Origin: Salminus brasiliensis
Lineage: Eukaryota; Chordata; Actinopteri; Characiformes; Bryconidae
Assembly: GCF_030463535.1 (NCBI RefSeq)
Contig: NC_132891.1
Span: 8,706,949 to 8,770,948, forward strand
DNA length: 64,000 bases
Direction: 5' to 3'
Translations under genes and position numbers: made by a program
The notes under the pieces: model-generated
Databases searched by the model: none
Seen by the model: the letters and a program-made list of their open reading frames with translations, nothing else
What the model was told of the DNA's origin: nothing
In this document: positions 1 through 12,155 of the stretch, in pieces
Layout: the number at the start of each line of letters is the position of its first letter
How positions within the stretch are numbered: the stretch's first letter is position 1

Positions 1-855
1 GACTTTCATTGAAAGTTAAAAAGGTTGCCATCTGCCATCTAGTCAGGGTTGCAGTTGGTACAGAGCCTATTCATAATCAGCGGGCACATGACAGGAACAC
101 CCCCTGGTCAAAGGAGCCAGTCCATCGCATGGCACAGTGATTATATGTTTGTTTTTTTCCCCTACCTATTACATGTCATGAAAATAGAGATCTTTATCAC
201 CAACATATTTCCCAATCAAAGCATAACAAATAAACCTTCTCTGGCCAAAAATATGTTCTGCAATTGCTCCACTATTATTTCATCACTTATCTGCTACAGC
301 AGCTGTTCATACTGCAAGAACTGATTATGCAGGCAGCACAATGCTGACATGCTGCTGCAAGAAGAGAGAAGCATGAATTCTCTCATTTCATGCAGAAAAT
401 CATAAAAAGAGAGTAGAGTGTCCACACCAGTCAGAACAAGCCAAACTTAAGAAAAGGTAGCACCCAAAGTCAGCACTCACAGAAAAGTACAAAGGCCTGA
501 ACTGTACATTTATATATTGTAGATAACAGTAACATGCCTACAACTGGAGTGAGGGGTGTAAACTGTGTCAAGTATTACTCAATAACTACAGAGACTTTTG
601 TACAAACTGGCGGGGCTTTTCCTTTGTAATAAAACAAGGAATTATTCCTTGTAATATTGTTACTAGTAATTACTAATGTCTCAACTTAGAGGTATCTTTT
701 AGTATCTTTTAGAGGTAATTTTTAGTTTATTCAAACTAGCTAAGGTTAACTTTTGTGAGTCGCTTTGGAAAAGAGCATCTGCTAAATGCCTTAAATGTAA
801 ATGTAAATTAGCCATTAGACATTTAGGAGGTTAACACAGGCCTACAGACACTAAC
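1..855. other. Left edge: repeats, no supported exon
   Basis: The first 20 bases match a sequence that recurs at 39786-39806. Positions 575-645 resemble 22275-22330. Positions 745-812 form a typical fish LINE/SINE 3' tail (gtcgctttgg then gcatctgctaaatg, ending in atgtaaatgtaaat). The last visible ciroz exon ends at 856 with one base of a split codon, so a further ciroz exon is expected further left, but none with correct phase and an open frame was found here. A weak AATAAA on the minus strand near 726-731 leaves open a short transcript form. Confidence 0.5.
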
Positions 856-3800
856 CTGAACAGGGTGAAATGTTCTCCATAGTCCAGAGCATTTTGTTAT
901 TTGTCTCTTTAAAAGTAAGCATGACATCAATTCTGAAAACAGATTGTTGGAGCTCTGGATCCTCTTTATCAGTGCAATTCTGAAAGAGAAAACATGCCAT
1001 ATATGTTATTACATACATGAGAACTACACTGGAAATATATGTGATGGCCTGTTCATTCACCTTTGTTTTCTGAATAAGGGCTGTGGCTATGATGAGCTGC
1101 ACAAAGCCACTGGTCTCAGACCAGGTAAACATGTCTGTCTGGTTTACAGACACACTGCTGACTGTCAGAGTCTCGTTGTCACAGCCTCCTCTCTTGGTCA
1201 ATCCCATGCGGCGCTTGTATATGTGCAGTACTGTGTCCTTAGATGAGTACTGAACCACTGAATCACAGAAACATGCAAAATGAGCTTGATTTACAGAATT
1301 GTAACATGAAAAGAACTTGAAGGGAATAAATGAATGTTTGTAATGCTATAACGTACGATTTGGACATGTAGCCTCCATGCTATAGGCATAATTTCCGCTG
1401 ACCAACTTGAGAGGTAAGAACTGCCCCTCAGTCTGTAAGACCTTAAAGACATAGGGGACAACAGGCTGTAATTTGGATACGTGGAATACTGAAGACAGAA
1501 AACCATCACCAAAGAGACCTATATTCTTTCTAAAGCAAACGTTGCTGAGAATAGTTCAACCCATTGACCACAAGATGGCAGGCTACACCTTCCCTATTAA
1601 AGCTGGCACCTACATGTGGGAGTTTCACTGTTAGTCAGTAGTATTACAGAGGTGCCATAATGGGGGTGGTAGGGTGTTAGGACAAAGGCACGTGACTGAC
1701 AGCAGCCCTAAAAATGTATGAGTTGTTGAGGGCCCAGTGTGATTTTTTTTTCATGAGGGCCCAGAATCCCTGGCCTGTGCCCCTAATTGCTGGTAACAGA
1801 TATCAGAAGCAACTACAATTTCAAGACACAGAATATTACAATATTAGTTACAATATTCATTACTCAGTGATCCCTAAACCAGGTCCTGGAGGCCCACAGC
1901 CCACCATTTGTTTGTATTTCCCTGCTTTGAAACCACCAACCCACTTCACTTGTTAATGAGTTAGTGAGTTAGGTCAAGTGTGCTGGAAGCAGGGAAAGTG
2001 CTAAAATGTGCTGGGCCGTGGGTCTGGGTAAGGACAACTGCTTAACTGACCTGTACAGGGCTGAGAACCACATTCCTCCTGCCTTGAATAGTAATGTATG
2101 GTTTCTGAATGTCAACATTGACTTGAATGAGACTGGCATCTTCCAGCGCCACCACCACACTTCCCCTCAAGGCCAGAGACCAAGTGAGCTATAAGACCAA
2201 GTGAAGAGAAATTATATCATTATCATCACAATTATGGTAATTCAATAAAAAAATATGACAAATATGTTTTTTTCTTTCACAGATTGCTATGCTTTGTTTA
2301 ACTTCATACATAAGTTCCCAACCACATGATCTGCTCATTGTTGTGTTTCCCCTGTTCTAACATACACTATATGTCCATATATTTGTGGACACCCCTTCTA
2401 ATGAATTAATTCAGCAAGTTTAAGTTGCACTTTAAGCGTATTGTAAGTTTTAGAGAAGCACAGCAAATAGAATATGACTGTCTGGAGAAGATAAACATGA
2501 AGCTGTTGGCACCATGCCTAATGCCAGTCTTGGGATAGAGAGGTTAAAAGCCCCCCAGCATTGAGCTGTGGAGCAGTGGAGCTGTGCTCTCTGGAATTAT
2601 GGTGCTCCTTACGATATTTGGATTGAGTTGGGGAGTTTGAGATGAGGTGGAGTGGTGATCATTCAACATCCTGACACTCTAACACTCTTGTCACTGAATG
2701 CAATCAAATCCTCACAGCAGTACTGCAAAATCCAGTAGAAAGTCATCCCTGGACAGTAGAGACAGTTATTCCACATATTTTTTAATATCATTGACTTTAG
2801 ATAAAACCAATGAATTAGCAGGTGTCCCAATATTTTTGCCCATATAGTGTATGTGACCCTATACATATGGAGCTTAGTAATTAGTTAAGAGTTCAGTCAG
2901 TTTTGCTAGACGTGGGAATGTGGGATTTCCCCCATACTCAACACTTTGTGATGGACATTACCTCATTGCTCCAGCTGTCCAGTGGGATCTCTCTGGTGAC
3001 CTTTAAAAGTGCAGGGTTACAAACTCAAATGCTGAATAGTGGACAGATAGAAATGAACTGAATTCAGGTTGTGTTGTACTACTTTTACAAACACTGGTTT
3101 TAAAGGCCTACCTGTATGAAATCAGAGTCACACTGAATATGTTCTCTGTTGGGTGGTGCTGCCACTACGGGACACTTCATTACATAATTCTGTGCCCTTC
3201 CTCCAAACCGGCTTATTCTCTTCAACAAATTCAGCGCAATCACATAATGACCATGCTGGAAAAATAAGTAGATTGGATGGTTTTGTCATTTAACTTCATC
3301 ATTGTTTCACTACCTGAACAAGTACAGTTAAACAAGCTTTGCTGTGGTGATGAGGATGAAGATTTAGAAGCTGTATGCTTTACCTCTGACTGTACAAAGC
3401 ATCCACTGTACATGACTCTGAAGATGTAGTTCCTGTCCGGATCTTTATGCAGGCCAAACCCACATGCAGACAGCTGATGGTTTAGGCTCTCCAGGGATGT
3501 AAGAGAGACTAGAGAAAAGGTTGGATAAACATGATTTGTGGAGTGTAAATGTGTGAATGTACTATCAGTTCTTTTTATAGACTAGACTTATTTAAAAGGT
3601 AAGAAAGAAATAAAAAACATCCAGAGCAGCAATGATGTTCACCCAAGGTCTGTACTGTTTAGAGGTTATTTGCTACTGTACATAAAGAACATTTTCAGTA
3701 AGAATATATCAGAGATTAGGAGTGTAACAAAGTTTTTTTGGCATCTGGGAAACCAGGAAACTGTAACATGTACATTGACTGAGTGTAAAAGCGATCTGTC

Positions 3801-4103
3801 ATTTAAAAGACAAAGGTTCGGGTACTGACACTATCCTAGTCAACACTATTCAAAAATCATTAACAAATTCCCCAAAGTCTGAAATAAGAGCATTCCCATT
3901 GTGCATCATTTGCAAGCCATCAGAATCGGTTTACAGTGATGCTGTCTCATCATAGGTAACTTTATAGACACGTGTCTGCATGCAGTAGGTTACCTTGAAT
4001 CCTCAAAATTGTAGAAAGCCATAGCCTCAACCCCTCAATTCTCATTCTGTGGATCCAGAGCTCCATATATTCAGAGAAACATTCCACATCTCCCTCTAAA
4101 GCA

Positions 4104-4136
<33 letters not shown>

Positions 4137-5412
4137 CGTTCTGTACTCATCCGTATTCATTTTCTTGGTTAGTTAAGGTTAGTTACAGCTGGTTCCATAC
4201 ACAGATATTTCCACAGAGATATTAAGCTCTTGGGTATAGTTGGATATTAAGAGCAGTACAAACACTGATATTGATATTAAAATCTGCTGTGTAGTGTGAG
4301 ACTGATACCAATACTAATACTGATATTGATATTAAAATCTGCTGTGTAGTGTGAGACTGATAACAATACTAATACTGATATTGATATTAGAATCTGCTGT
4401 GTAGTGTGAGACTGATACCAATACTAATACTGATATTGATATTAAAATCTGCTGTGTAGTGTGAGACTGATAACAATACTAATACTGATATTGAAATATT
4501 GATAATCGTTTCTGTGGCTTCAGTGTTTGCATGTGTTCTACGTTTGCAGGCTTGTGTTCGATAAGAGTACAATTGCAGAGTTTGTTCTCTTGTGATTCTC
4601 TTAATAGTTCTAATATTTTATTTCTCTAAACTGCTCAGAGTCTCTCGGCAACTTTGCTGAGAAATCATTATTCACAGGAAGCAAAACGGAAATGAGGTAC
4701 ATGTTGCTGAGCTTATTACACAGAAAAAGTCAAATCTGGTCTCATCTGGTCACACTGGGGCCAGTGTGAGTAATAAGTGATGAGTGTAAACAGAATCCAG
4801 TCAAAGTAGATCCAGATTCTATCCAGATACTAAATGCATGTTAATGCCAGGAGTAAACAGGCCCTACTATGTTAAAACACTAACATAACATCACACGGTC
4901 TGAGTGTGTGCTATATTAGACTAGATTGTTACATGATCAGATCATATTCACTCTTTATCCCCCTCTGATATCTGATCCAACACTTTCTGCTAATGCCACC
5001 ATTTATTTTTTTCTAGGTGCAATGCATTGTGAAGAAACTCAATGTGTGGGCTATAGAATAACAACAAATGGAGAGAAGACTGCTTATACCTCTATGCTCC
5101 CAAAGCTCTGAAGCAGAAACCATGTGTTTCATTATTTATAGGTAATTCACAAAGACTTACCAGCAGTGTCTGCAGGTGGGCTGTCTATCCAGTCTTGCTT
5201 ATGCACCCCCAAAACATTGCCTCTTACAGGCAAGACAAAATACCTGTGTAGTAAAAGGGCAGATACTGTAACCTATCTTGAGAACATACACCTATGACCC
5301 TGCAGGCCTTTTGGTCACATGATAAATCATTCAAAAATATTTATATTTAAAATGCAACAAAAGAACATACTTACAAGGACAGTATGAGAATCCTGAGGTG
5401 CATCAGGTTCAT
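856..5412 (-). CDS. ciroz: CIROZ-like ZP-N domain protein, 5' part
   Basis: Nine coding exons on the minus strand: 5375-5412, 5161-5243, 3994-4095, 3384-3508, 3112-3255, 2962-3000, 1357-1465, 1061-1257 and 856-979, all with GT-AG introns and matching phases (about 320 aa). The start codon at 5410-5412 opens a signal peptide of about 21 residues (MNLMHLRILILSLYF...). A ZP-N-like module follows, with spaced cysteines in ECFSEYM, LSACGFGL, YSGCFVQ and MKCPVV. A second module begins after IQCDSDFIQ and includes several N-x-S/T glycosylation sites. In human, C1orf127 (CIROZ) lies head-to-head with TARDBP, as here, and is needed for left-right asymmetry in the ciliated organizer. The identification rests on ZP-N pattern plus neighbourhood. 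The last exon ends in phase 1 at a good donor (CAG/GTTAGT), so the gene probably continues left; if unspliced the protein would stop two codons later. Confidence 0.72.
1875..2165. repeat. Dispersed fish repeat (ggtcctggaggcc type)
   Basis: Lies in a ciroz intron. It contains 'aaaccaggtcctggaggccca' near one end and an inverted counterpart, 'tgtacagggctgagaaccac', about 180 bp later. A related sequence is at 19985-20155. Class not determined; chance ORFs here are not genes. Confidence 0.55.
2365..2848. mobile_element. TA-flanked MITE, family A, near full length
   Basis: A 484-bp element with inverted ends: cactatatgtccatatattt at the left and the complement of that pattern (gcccatatagtg) at the right. 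TA dinucleotides flank both sides, as expected for Tc1/mariner-type insertion. The interior carries the family's shared blocks (gcattgagctgtgg, cactgaatgcaatca). No coding capacity. It sits in the ciroz intron between the exons at 1357-1465 and 2962-3000. Confidence 0.75.
4104..4134. repeat. (AAT)n microsatellite
   Basis: About ten tandem aat units just upstream of the ciroz exon ending at 4095; on the minus strand this lies immediately before the acceptor. Confidence 0.9.
4264..4494. repeat. 55-bp minisatellite, about 4.2 copies
   Basis: Tandem units begin at 4264, 4319, 4374 and 4429, with a partial fifth at 4484, all in a ciroz intron. Each starts actgatattgatatta and includes ctgctgtgtagtgtgagact. 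Copies 1 and 3 carry ataccaa where copies 2 and 4 carry ataacaa, giving a 110-bp higher-order period. Confidence 0.92.
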
Positions 5413-6944
5413 GGTAGCGCAGTCAGCCTCAGTCTTTGATACTGGCAGGTGAAAACTCTGCAGGGTTTATAAACTGAAGCATCACCTGTGTTTGCCAGCT
5501 AAAACTCACAGCTCAGCGAAAGAAACACGTCATAAAAGCAGATCACAGGCTCAGTTACAAAGAGGCAGGGCAGAAAGGAAGGAGAGTGAGGGGCTTTCAG
5601 GGGCTTACATTAGTGGCTTCTTACATCCACACACTTCTGCTTCTTATTCAGTAAACACTGCAAAGGCTTTCATGTCAAAAACTATTGTCTAAAAGCTCAG
5701 CAGCTGAAATGTTAAATCTAACTCTTCCTTGCAGTTGGAGGTCCTGCCTGAAGTCTAAATAATGAATTCTGCTGTTGGCAAATACAGATTTAGGCCTAGC
5801 CCTAAATAGGGAATTTGCACAGAAAATTCTCAGTGATAATAGAAAGTCAGAGACCTGTCAAATATAAATTATGTCAATTTGACAAATCTGCATTTACAGC
5901 TTTCAGGGCAAATGAGAGGAGCTTGTTGCGCGCAGATTCATTATAAACTGTAAATGATTTCAAATGTGCATCAAATGAACACTGACTGCCGAGGAATGTT
6001 CCTGCCACTCATTTATTAAACTGATGAAGCTCCTAAGACGAGTGATGAAATGTCTTTGAGATTATACTCTACTCCCAGTGGACACCAGCATCTGCTTTTT
6101 GTGTTTGCAGTGCAGACACAGTGCAGAATCTTCTGGTTTATATGTACTGTTTACATGTATGTATGTATGTAAAACATCATACCTTTTAAATGAAAGACTT
6201 AATGATGCACTGATGTATTTTTCATCATGATATATGATACATTTTTTAAATACAGACAAAAAACCCCAAAAGATAGTGTTCAAATTATTTTTTTAATCAT
6301 TGTCAAAACAAGTCAGCTGTGCCTGTTGAAATCATAATTAACTCAGACAAAAAAATTTTTTTACATTGCGGAATATCATGGGTGGCTTTTACATGCACAG
6401 TTACAGTATTTAAACGAACATTAGTATGACCATTTTTATAGTATGAACAATAACTTCTATACAGAGCGTGTATCAGAACAAACATATCACAGTTAATAAA
6501 ATGGCATATCAAGACTGCCTTATTTCTTAAAGGTTTTTGTTTCAGGTTTGTGATATCTATAAATCTGCCTTACCTCAGTTTAGGTTTTGGGATTTTTCTT
6601 ATTGAAATTTGTACAATTGAATAGAAATTTAATAGGATATAGATTTCATGTAGTCATGTGACAGTGGAACTGTAATCTACAATGCATATAACTGGAGTAA
6701 ACTAATACACACATACTGACATACTTTTTTCATATGACAGCGATTACATTATATTGTTTTAGATAAAACACCTCAAATCTTATAACTTATAAATGTATAT
6801 ATTAAAAAATGGAGGTAGCTGACATGCTGTTGCTGTCAATGCTGTCTCTGCTTTAGGAGGCAGTGTAGTGATGAAAGTCTCTGTAACCAAATCAACAATA
6901 CCAACACCAAGTTATCGCCAGCCTACTGCCATTACCTTTTTTAC

Positions 6945-7050
6945 CCTATAGTCAAGTCAAGAGGCTTTTATTGTCTTTAATTTCAGTGGCCTGTAATTAC
7001 GTTCCTCCTGGACAATGGTGCAACATGGAGCAACAGCAATAAAATAGTAG
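6945..7050 (-). mobile_element. LINE 3'-tail fragment
   Basis: The stretch 'gtcaagaggcttttattgtc' followed by a 'ttacgttcctcc...acaatggtgcaaca' block resembles retrotransposon tails widespread in fish. Reverse orientation is inferred from the tail motif. Family not assigned. Confidence 0.4.
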
Positions 7051-7739
7051 CCTAGATTACTGAACTTTGATTCAGACATGACTGGATGAGAAAGCAGCAT
7101 TATTTCCATTTCAGACACAGCCTTTAAAAAACCTCATGATGTGATATCTGACATAATTATCTAGATTTCCTTTTGGAATATAAAAAGGCAACTTTTAATT
7201 TGTAGTCAGTCCATTAAAAATTGCCATTTGACCACACCATGCAGCAAAGGGTGTATCTCCTTCAGTTCTGCCGGTGCTTTGTTTTAGTGCTTCAGATTTT
7301 TATTTCAGACCAAAAAGATCCTAAATACAGAAGAACAGAACCTAACAAACTTCTTCTCCTGTGCTGTATCATATGTATCATACTGAGAGGTTCCTCAACA
7401 GTTCTTACTTTCTAATCTACTGGGTTCATTGCTAAATCATAACCAGGGGTGTATAAATGAATTAAAATAGAGAAGTTTTAAAATCGTACTTTATTAAAAG
7501 TGGAAGTATGGAGATTAAAAATGTTACTGGGTCAAAGTCAGAAGGTATCTTCATTTTAATACACTTACACTTTTCAAATGTATGAAATGAGTGTTTTACC
7601 AAATAAAGGTTTCTTGTTTTGTTGATGCAGTGACGATCGGTGGTACTGATCTAACACAAAGACAGATCATGCAGTTTCAATTTACACTGATATGAATTTG
7701 TAGTTGGTTTCAATAAAGACAATAAATATAAGACTATTG

Positions 7740-7985
7740 AAACTATAATACTATGTGCAATACCCCCCCCCCCACACACACACGTGCAATTAAGAGTCAT
7801 TTGCAATAACCTGTAAATAATATTGCTATTGCTTTTTTTTAAGTCTTATTTATATTGTGTATATAGTGTAAATCATTTATCTACATGTTTTTGTAACTGC
7901 GTGTCTTGCCTTCCCTTCTGCTGTGACACTGAGAATTTCCTCACTGTGGGATTAATAAAGGATTATCTTATCTTATAACTGGTTA
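7740..7985 (+). mobile_element. LINE 3'-end fragment
   Basis: Ends with 'ctgctgtgacactgag' then 'tcctcactgtgggattaata' and 'aaggattatcttatctta'. This is a tail typical of fish non-LTR retrotransposons, with a terminal 'atctt' short repeat. A C-run and a CA run (7763-7786) lie at its left. Truncated, with no coding remains. Confidence 0.55.
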
Positions 7986-8599
7986 TTTGCAGTTAAATAT
8001 TTATTTCTCTTTTGTAAATATAATGGAGTGATTCAGCTTTATTAACAATCGAGGAGAAAAGTACAACTGACTTAAGTTAAATAGGCCTGTTAGTGGCTCA
8101 GGATGTGAGTTTAGCTGAATTCAACCACAGTAACTATTAAACCAGTCTAACATATGAATTTAAGCAAATACTATTAAATCTATTAAATCCTCTCAGGCTC
8201 TTATATGGGCAGCTGCTAAATTGTGGTGGTCAGTAGCTCCTGACCAGTCATATGGTTTGAAAACGAGCTGTACTTAATCTTAGGTCCCCTCCACACATCC
8301 AATTACATCTCCTACATGAATTAAACACCAGCATGTAAACAAAAGCGTCCCATCTTCAGCCCGGTCAGCCGCGCGGACACGTGATTGGACAGCACAGTTT
8401 CGCGCACTTCGCTGGATGGCAGTGAAGCGATGGGGGGGGGCAGTATTACGTCTTTCGGCTTCTTCTAAATAAACTCGCGCTTTTGCCAAGCGAACCACAT
8501 TTTACAGTAAATTACGCAACATTAATGATCTGTATAATCAAATACTGCATTTTTATTCGTGTTGTTGTGAATCTTTTTAATTCCACAAACACAACAACC

Positions 8600-8700
8600 C
8601 CCCTTCTCCTAGCCGGAAGTGAGCTCTCCCGGGCGATGACGCTGTTGTTTCGACGAGGACGTCGCGGAGGCCATTTTGATGGAAGTTTGAGGGTAGAGAA
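8600..8700 (+). promoter_or_regulatory. tardbp core promoter region (ETS, CRE-like, YY1-like)
   Basis: A GC-rich stretch holds CCGGAAGTG (8613-8621, ETS/GABP type), TGACG (8637-8641), GACGTC (8658-8663) and GCCATTTTG (8670-8678, YY1 type), with no TATA box, as is usual for a housekeeping gene. A possible donor, GAGG/GTAGAG, lies at 8692/8693, which would end a non-coding first exon, with a candidate acceptor near 9050. Start site and 5'UTR splicing are inferred. Confidence 0.5.
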
Positions 8701-9165
8701 ATAAGCAGGCGGGTTATTGTTGTTGTTTTTTGTTGTTTATGAAGCGTAGTGCGGTGTTTTATAGGGATAGAACAGCAGTTAAATACCTATTTATTAATAC
8801 TCTGACGAGCTTCAGCCCTTGGCTTCGCTTGTCGCGGCGGAAAGCTTCCTGCCATTCATTGAAACGCCAGGGAGCTGGGAGCTGATGGACGGTGGTCGCA
8901 CGAGCGGTTTACTGTTTATAACCCCGCGTTCCCCCGATATCAGCAACCACAGCTCTTATATTTGATAGCTAGATTCGAAGTTAGAGATTCGTGCAGTGTG
9001 TGCATTTCCGACTCGAGTATAGGTGCAGAATCTGCGCGGTCTCGGCTTGCAGCTAGCAGGGCTAGGATAGCTACCTGAATAATTCAGTAAGCGTGGTGGC
9101 TAACGCGCAGCTGCTAGCACAGAGCGAGCGCCCGCCCGCAGTAACGTTCACCGCCCGGGTTCAAC

Positions 9166-9980
9166 ATGTCTGAGTGTTACATTCGCGTAGCTGAGGATGA
9201 GAATGAGGAGCCGATGGAAATCCCCTCCGAGGAGGACGGCACCGTGCTGCTCTCCACCGTAGCAGCGCAGTTCCCCGGCGCGTGCGGCCTGCGCTACCGG
9301 AGCCCCGTGTCCCAGTGCATGCGGGGGGTGCGCCTAGTGGAGGGCGTGCTGCACGCGCCGGACGCAGACTGGGGCAACCTGGTGTACGTGGTCAATTATC
9401 CGAAAGGTAGCTACTGCAGTGCATCTTACACAGAGGTCCAGGTTACGTGTGTTTTACAGCACATGGGAGCCAGTTGCGTTCACACCGTTGCTGTTCATCT
9501 TTTCATGATTCTGTGCATTATGTTTTCACACCTGCCTCTGTTATACTTTATACATGTCTCTTATTTCTACCTGCCTCATTTGCACACTGTCCACTTTAGA
9601 CTATGGATGGATGGATTGATCTCTTTATTAATCCCAGAGGGAGTCACGGACACTACAGCAGCACAAAAAGTACCAAAGTAGTGAGAAAGCAAAAACTAAA
9701 GCAGAAAAAAAACAATTTGATGTGTAGTTAATAAAAAAGCACCATTTTAATTACATTGCAATACAAAAATGAGTAAAAATACCTAATTACAAATGATTAA
9801 AATAAATAGCTAAAATGCAAAGAGTGCAGCGGTTGCATAATTCCTATGCAGTGGTGTAGGTATCCTGAATTGTCTGGAGAAATATGTCCTGTATGTTGGA
9901 GACACTTAGACTAATAGTGTCTGTGCAACGTAAACTTAAGTACAGCCTGTGCATGACAACCAGGTATACAAATAGCTGTG

Positions 9981-10020
<40 letters not shown>

Positions 10021-12155
10021 GTGTATATATATATATGTGTGTGTATGTGTATATATATATATATGCATTTCATAGTGGCAGTGCAAATGGCAAACATATT
10101 GCATTTATTCTATAAGCAGTTCTGTCTTTTTGCACCTGGTATCCTACCTCATGCTCAGTTGCCGCTTGTTTGCTGCTTTGCATGTCTGTTTTATTAGAAA
10201 TTCAACTTTATAATCTATATTTGAACTGTGTGGTTAATGAGATGTATATCAAGTTCTTTACACCCTTCTTAACCTTTCTGTTCCTCCCCAGATAATAAGA
10301 GAAAGATGGATGAAATGGATGCTGCCTCTGCTGTGAAGATTAAGAGAGGCATTCAAAAAACCTCAGATTTGATCGTTCTTGGCTTACCATGGAAAACATC
10401 TGAGCAAGATCTGAAAGATTATTTCAGCACTTTTGGAGAGGTCATAATGGTACAGGTTCGTATTGCCCAGTGTGTCTATAACAGACTTTAGTTGGGACCA
10501 ATGCTCTGCAAAGTTTAGTGGTTTCCTTGTTTAATACACTTAAACCATCAGCAAGTGCAACCACATAATCGCAGTTCACTAGATTTCAGCAAAATTATGT
10601 TTTTATTTAACTCTGAACTTGATGTTTTTGATTCAGTACAATTTTTTTTTTATTTTAATCATTATGTGCTGCTGATACTTTACATTTTCCGATCTGTATT
10701 TAAATATTTTATTGAGTTAAATTTCAATATGGAAAAACTATCCATACTTTGTGTGGTGCTGTTCATTAGTTGATCTGGACATGTATGGCAAACACTAAGC
10801 TGCAGTGCTTTGACCATCCATAGACTTGATCCTGGTTTAATGTGGTAATACTCAAGATTTTGTGTTTTTTCTTTGACAGGTTAAGCGAGATGTGAAAACT
10901 GGAAACTCCAAAGGATTTGGCTTTGTGAGATTTACAGACTATGAGACACAAATTAAAGTCATGTCTCAGCGGCATATGATTGATGGAAGGTGGTGTGACT
11001 GTAAGCTCCCCAACTCAAAGGTAAAACCCGAGTGGGCAACTGTTGAACCAGGGTGTACGGTCTTATTCTTTAAAGGCCAGTGTGGCAGCAGGTTTTTCGC
11101 TCCAAACAAGCATGAGTAGACCTCATATAACAATACTTCAGTTCTAGAAAACCAGAGTTCTGCTTATTTGGAATAAAAACCTGCAGCCATATTGTCTTTT
11201 TGTGGGTGAGATTGGACACCCCAGAATCAATTACAATTTTAATGTAATATATACATAGCCAGGCATTGTGGCATTGTGTAGTGTAATGTATAAAATAGAC
11301 TTGTCTCGCTTTGGTAGTAAATATATATATTTTTTTAATAAGAGATTGTACTGTTGTGATTTGTTGTGAACACTGCATGAATAGACCTTGTTTTCTATTA
11401 ATTGATCTAGTATTTCCTGGAACAGGCTGGGCCGGATGAGCCTATGCGGAGTAGGAAAGTGTTTGTGGGTCGTTGTACTGAGGACATGACTGCTGATGAC
11501 CTTAGGCAGTTCTTTATGCAGTATGGCGAAGTCACAGATGTCTTCATTCCTAAGCCTTTCCGGGCATTTGCCTTTGTCACTTTTGCTGACGACCAGGTCG
11601 GTTTTAAGCGCTTTTGGTGGAGTTTTTATTTTGCTGTTTGCTTGGCTTACATCTTGTAATTGTGTGATTTATTTTGCCCTCCAGGTTGCCCAGTCCCTGT
11701 GTGGCGAGGACCTGATCATAAAGGGCACCAGCGTGCACATCTCCAACGCAGAGCCTAAGCATAATAATAGTAGGCAAATGATGGATCGTGGTCGTTTTGG
11801 GGGGTTTGGGCAGGGCTTTGGTAGTAGTCGCAGTCCCAACAGCAGTGTGAATTTTGGGGCTCTTAGCCTCAATCCAGCCATGATGGCAGCTGCCCAGGCA
11901 GCCCTCCAGAGCAGCTGGGGTATGATGGGCATGCTGGCCAGTCAGCAGGGTCAGACGGCTGCCTCTGGCACTACTGCGGCTGGCCAAACGAGTGGCAGTA
12001 GAGATCAGAGTCAGAGCTATAGCACAAGTGGTAACTATAACACCACCAGCTCTGCTAGTCTTGGGTGGGGTGCGGGCACTAATTCAGCCTCTAGCAGTGG
12101 GTTCAGCTCAGGCTTTGGGTCCAGTATGGAGACCAAGTCTAGTTGGGGGATGTAG
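9166..12155 (+). CDS. tardbp: TDP-43, TAR DNA-binding protein
   Basis: Five coding exons: 9166-9406, 10292-10455, 10880-11020, 11426-11596 and 11685-12155, giving 395 aa (human 414). TDP-43 is a mainly nuclear hnRNP that binds UG repeats and controls splicing and RNA stability. Visible parts: N-terminal oligomerisation domain (1-80); bipartite NLS (83-99, KRK...KIKR); RRM1 with RNP2 LIVLGL (107-112), Trp114 and RNP1 KGFGFVRF (146-153); RRM2 with KVFVGR (193-198) and RAFAFVTF (228-235); Gly/Ser/Gln-rich low-complexity tail with the conserved helical segment [20 protein letters not shown] (303-322); C-terminal KSSWGM. An extra Cys follows MSE relative to the human N-terminus. The tail is shorter and more Ser/Thr-rich than in mammals. 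Many teleosts have two paralogs; which one this is cannot be told here, and the tail is not truncated. Confidence 0.97.
9600..9870 (-). mobile_element. LINE tail fragment in tardbp intron 1
   Basis: 'atggatggattgatctcttt' followed by 'attaatcccagaggga' is the reverse of the fish LINE tail seen at about 7960. An A-rich stretch follows to about 9860. It lies in the first coding intron of tardbp, and no coding remains are visible. Confidence 0.45.
9980..10064. repeat. GT/AT compound microsatellite
   Basis: (GT)n from about 9980 to 10010, passing into alternating ATAT and GTGT blocks to 10064, in tardbp intron 1. Transcribed as UG repeats in sense, so it is a potential TDP-43 binding stretch in its own pre-mRNA. 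Confidence 0.9.

Larger units (their letters stand above)
5413..8600. other. Intergenic region between ciroz and tardbp
   Basis: AT-rich spacer between two head-to-head genes. It holds no convincing exon on either strand. Retroelement tail fragments are at 6945-7050 and 7740-7985, listed separately. The ciroz transcription start should lie shortly right of 5412, but no TATA box or CpG cluster marks it. Confidence 0.6.

Noticed and set aside
1714-2194. Open frames on both strands in a ciroz intron
   Set aside because: They lie in a dispersed repeat with inverted symmetry (1875-2165).
11496-11684. Upstream extension of the last tardbp exon's open frame
   Set aside because: It reads a different frame through the RRM2 exon and then the intron; the spliced frame restores RRM2.
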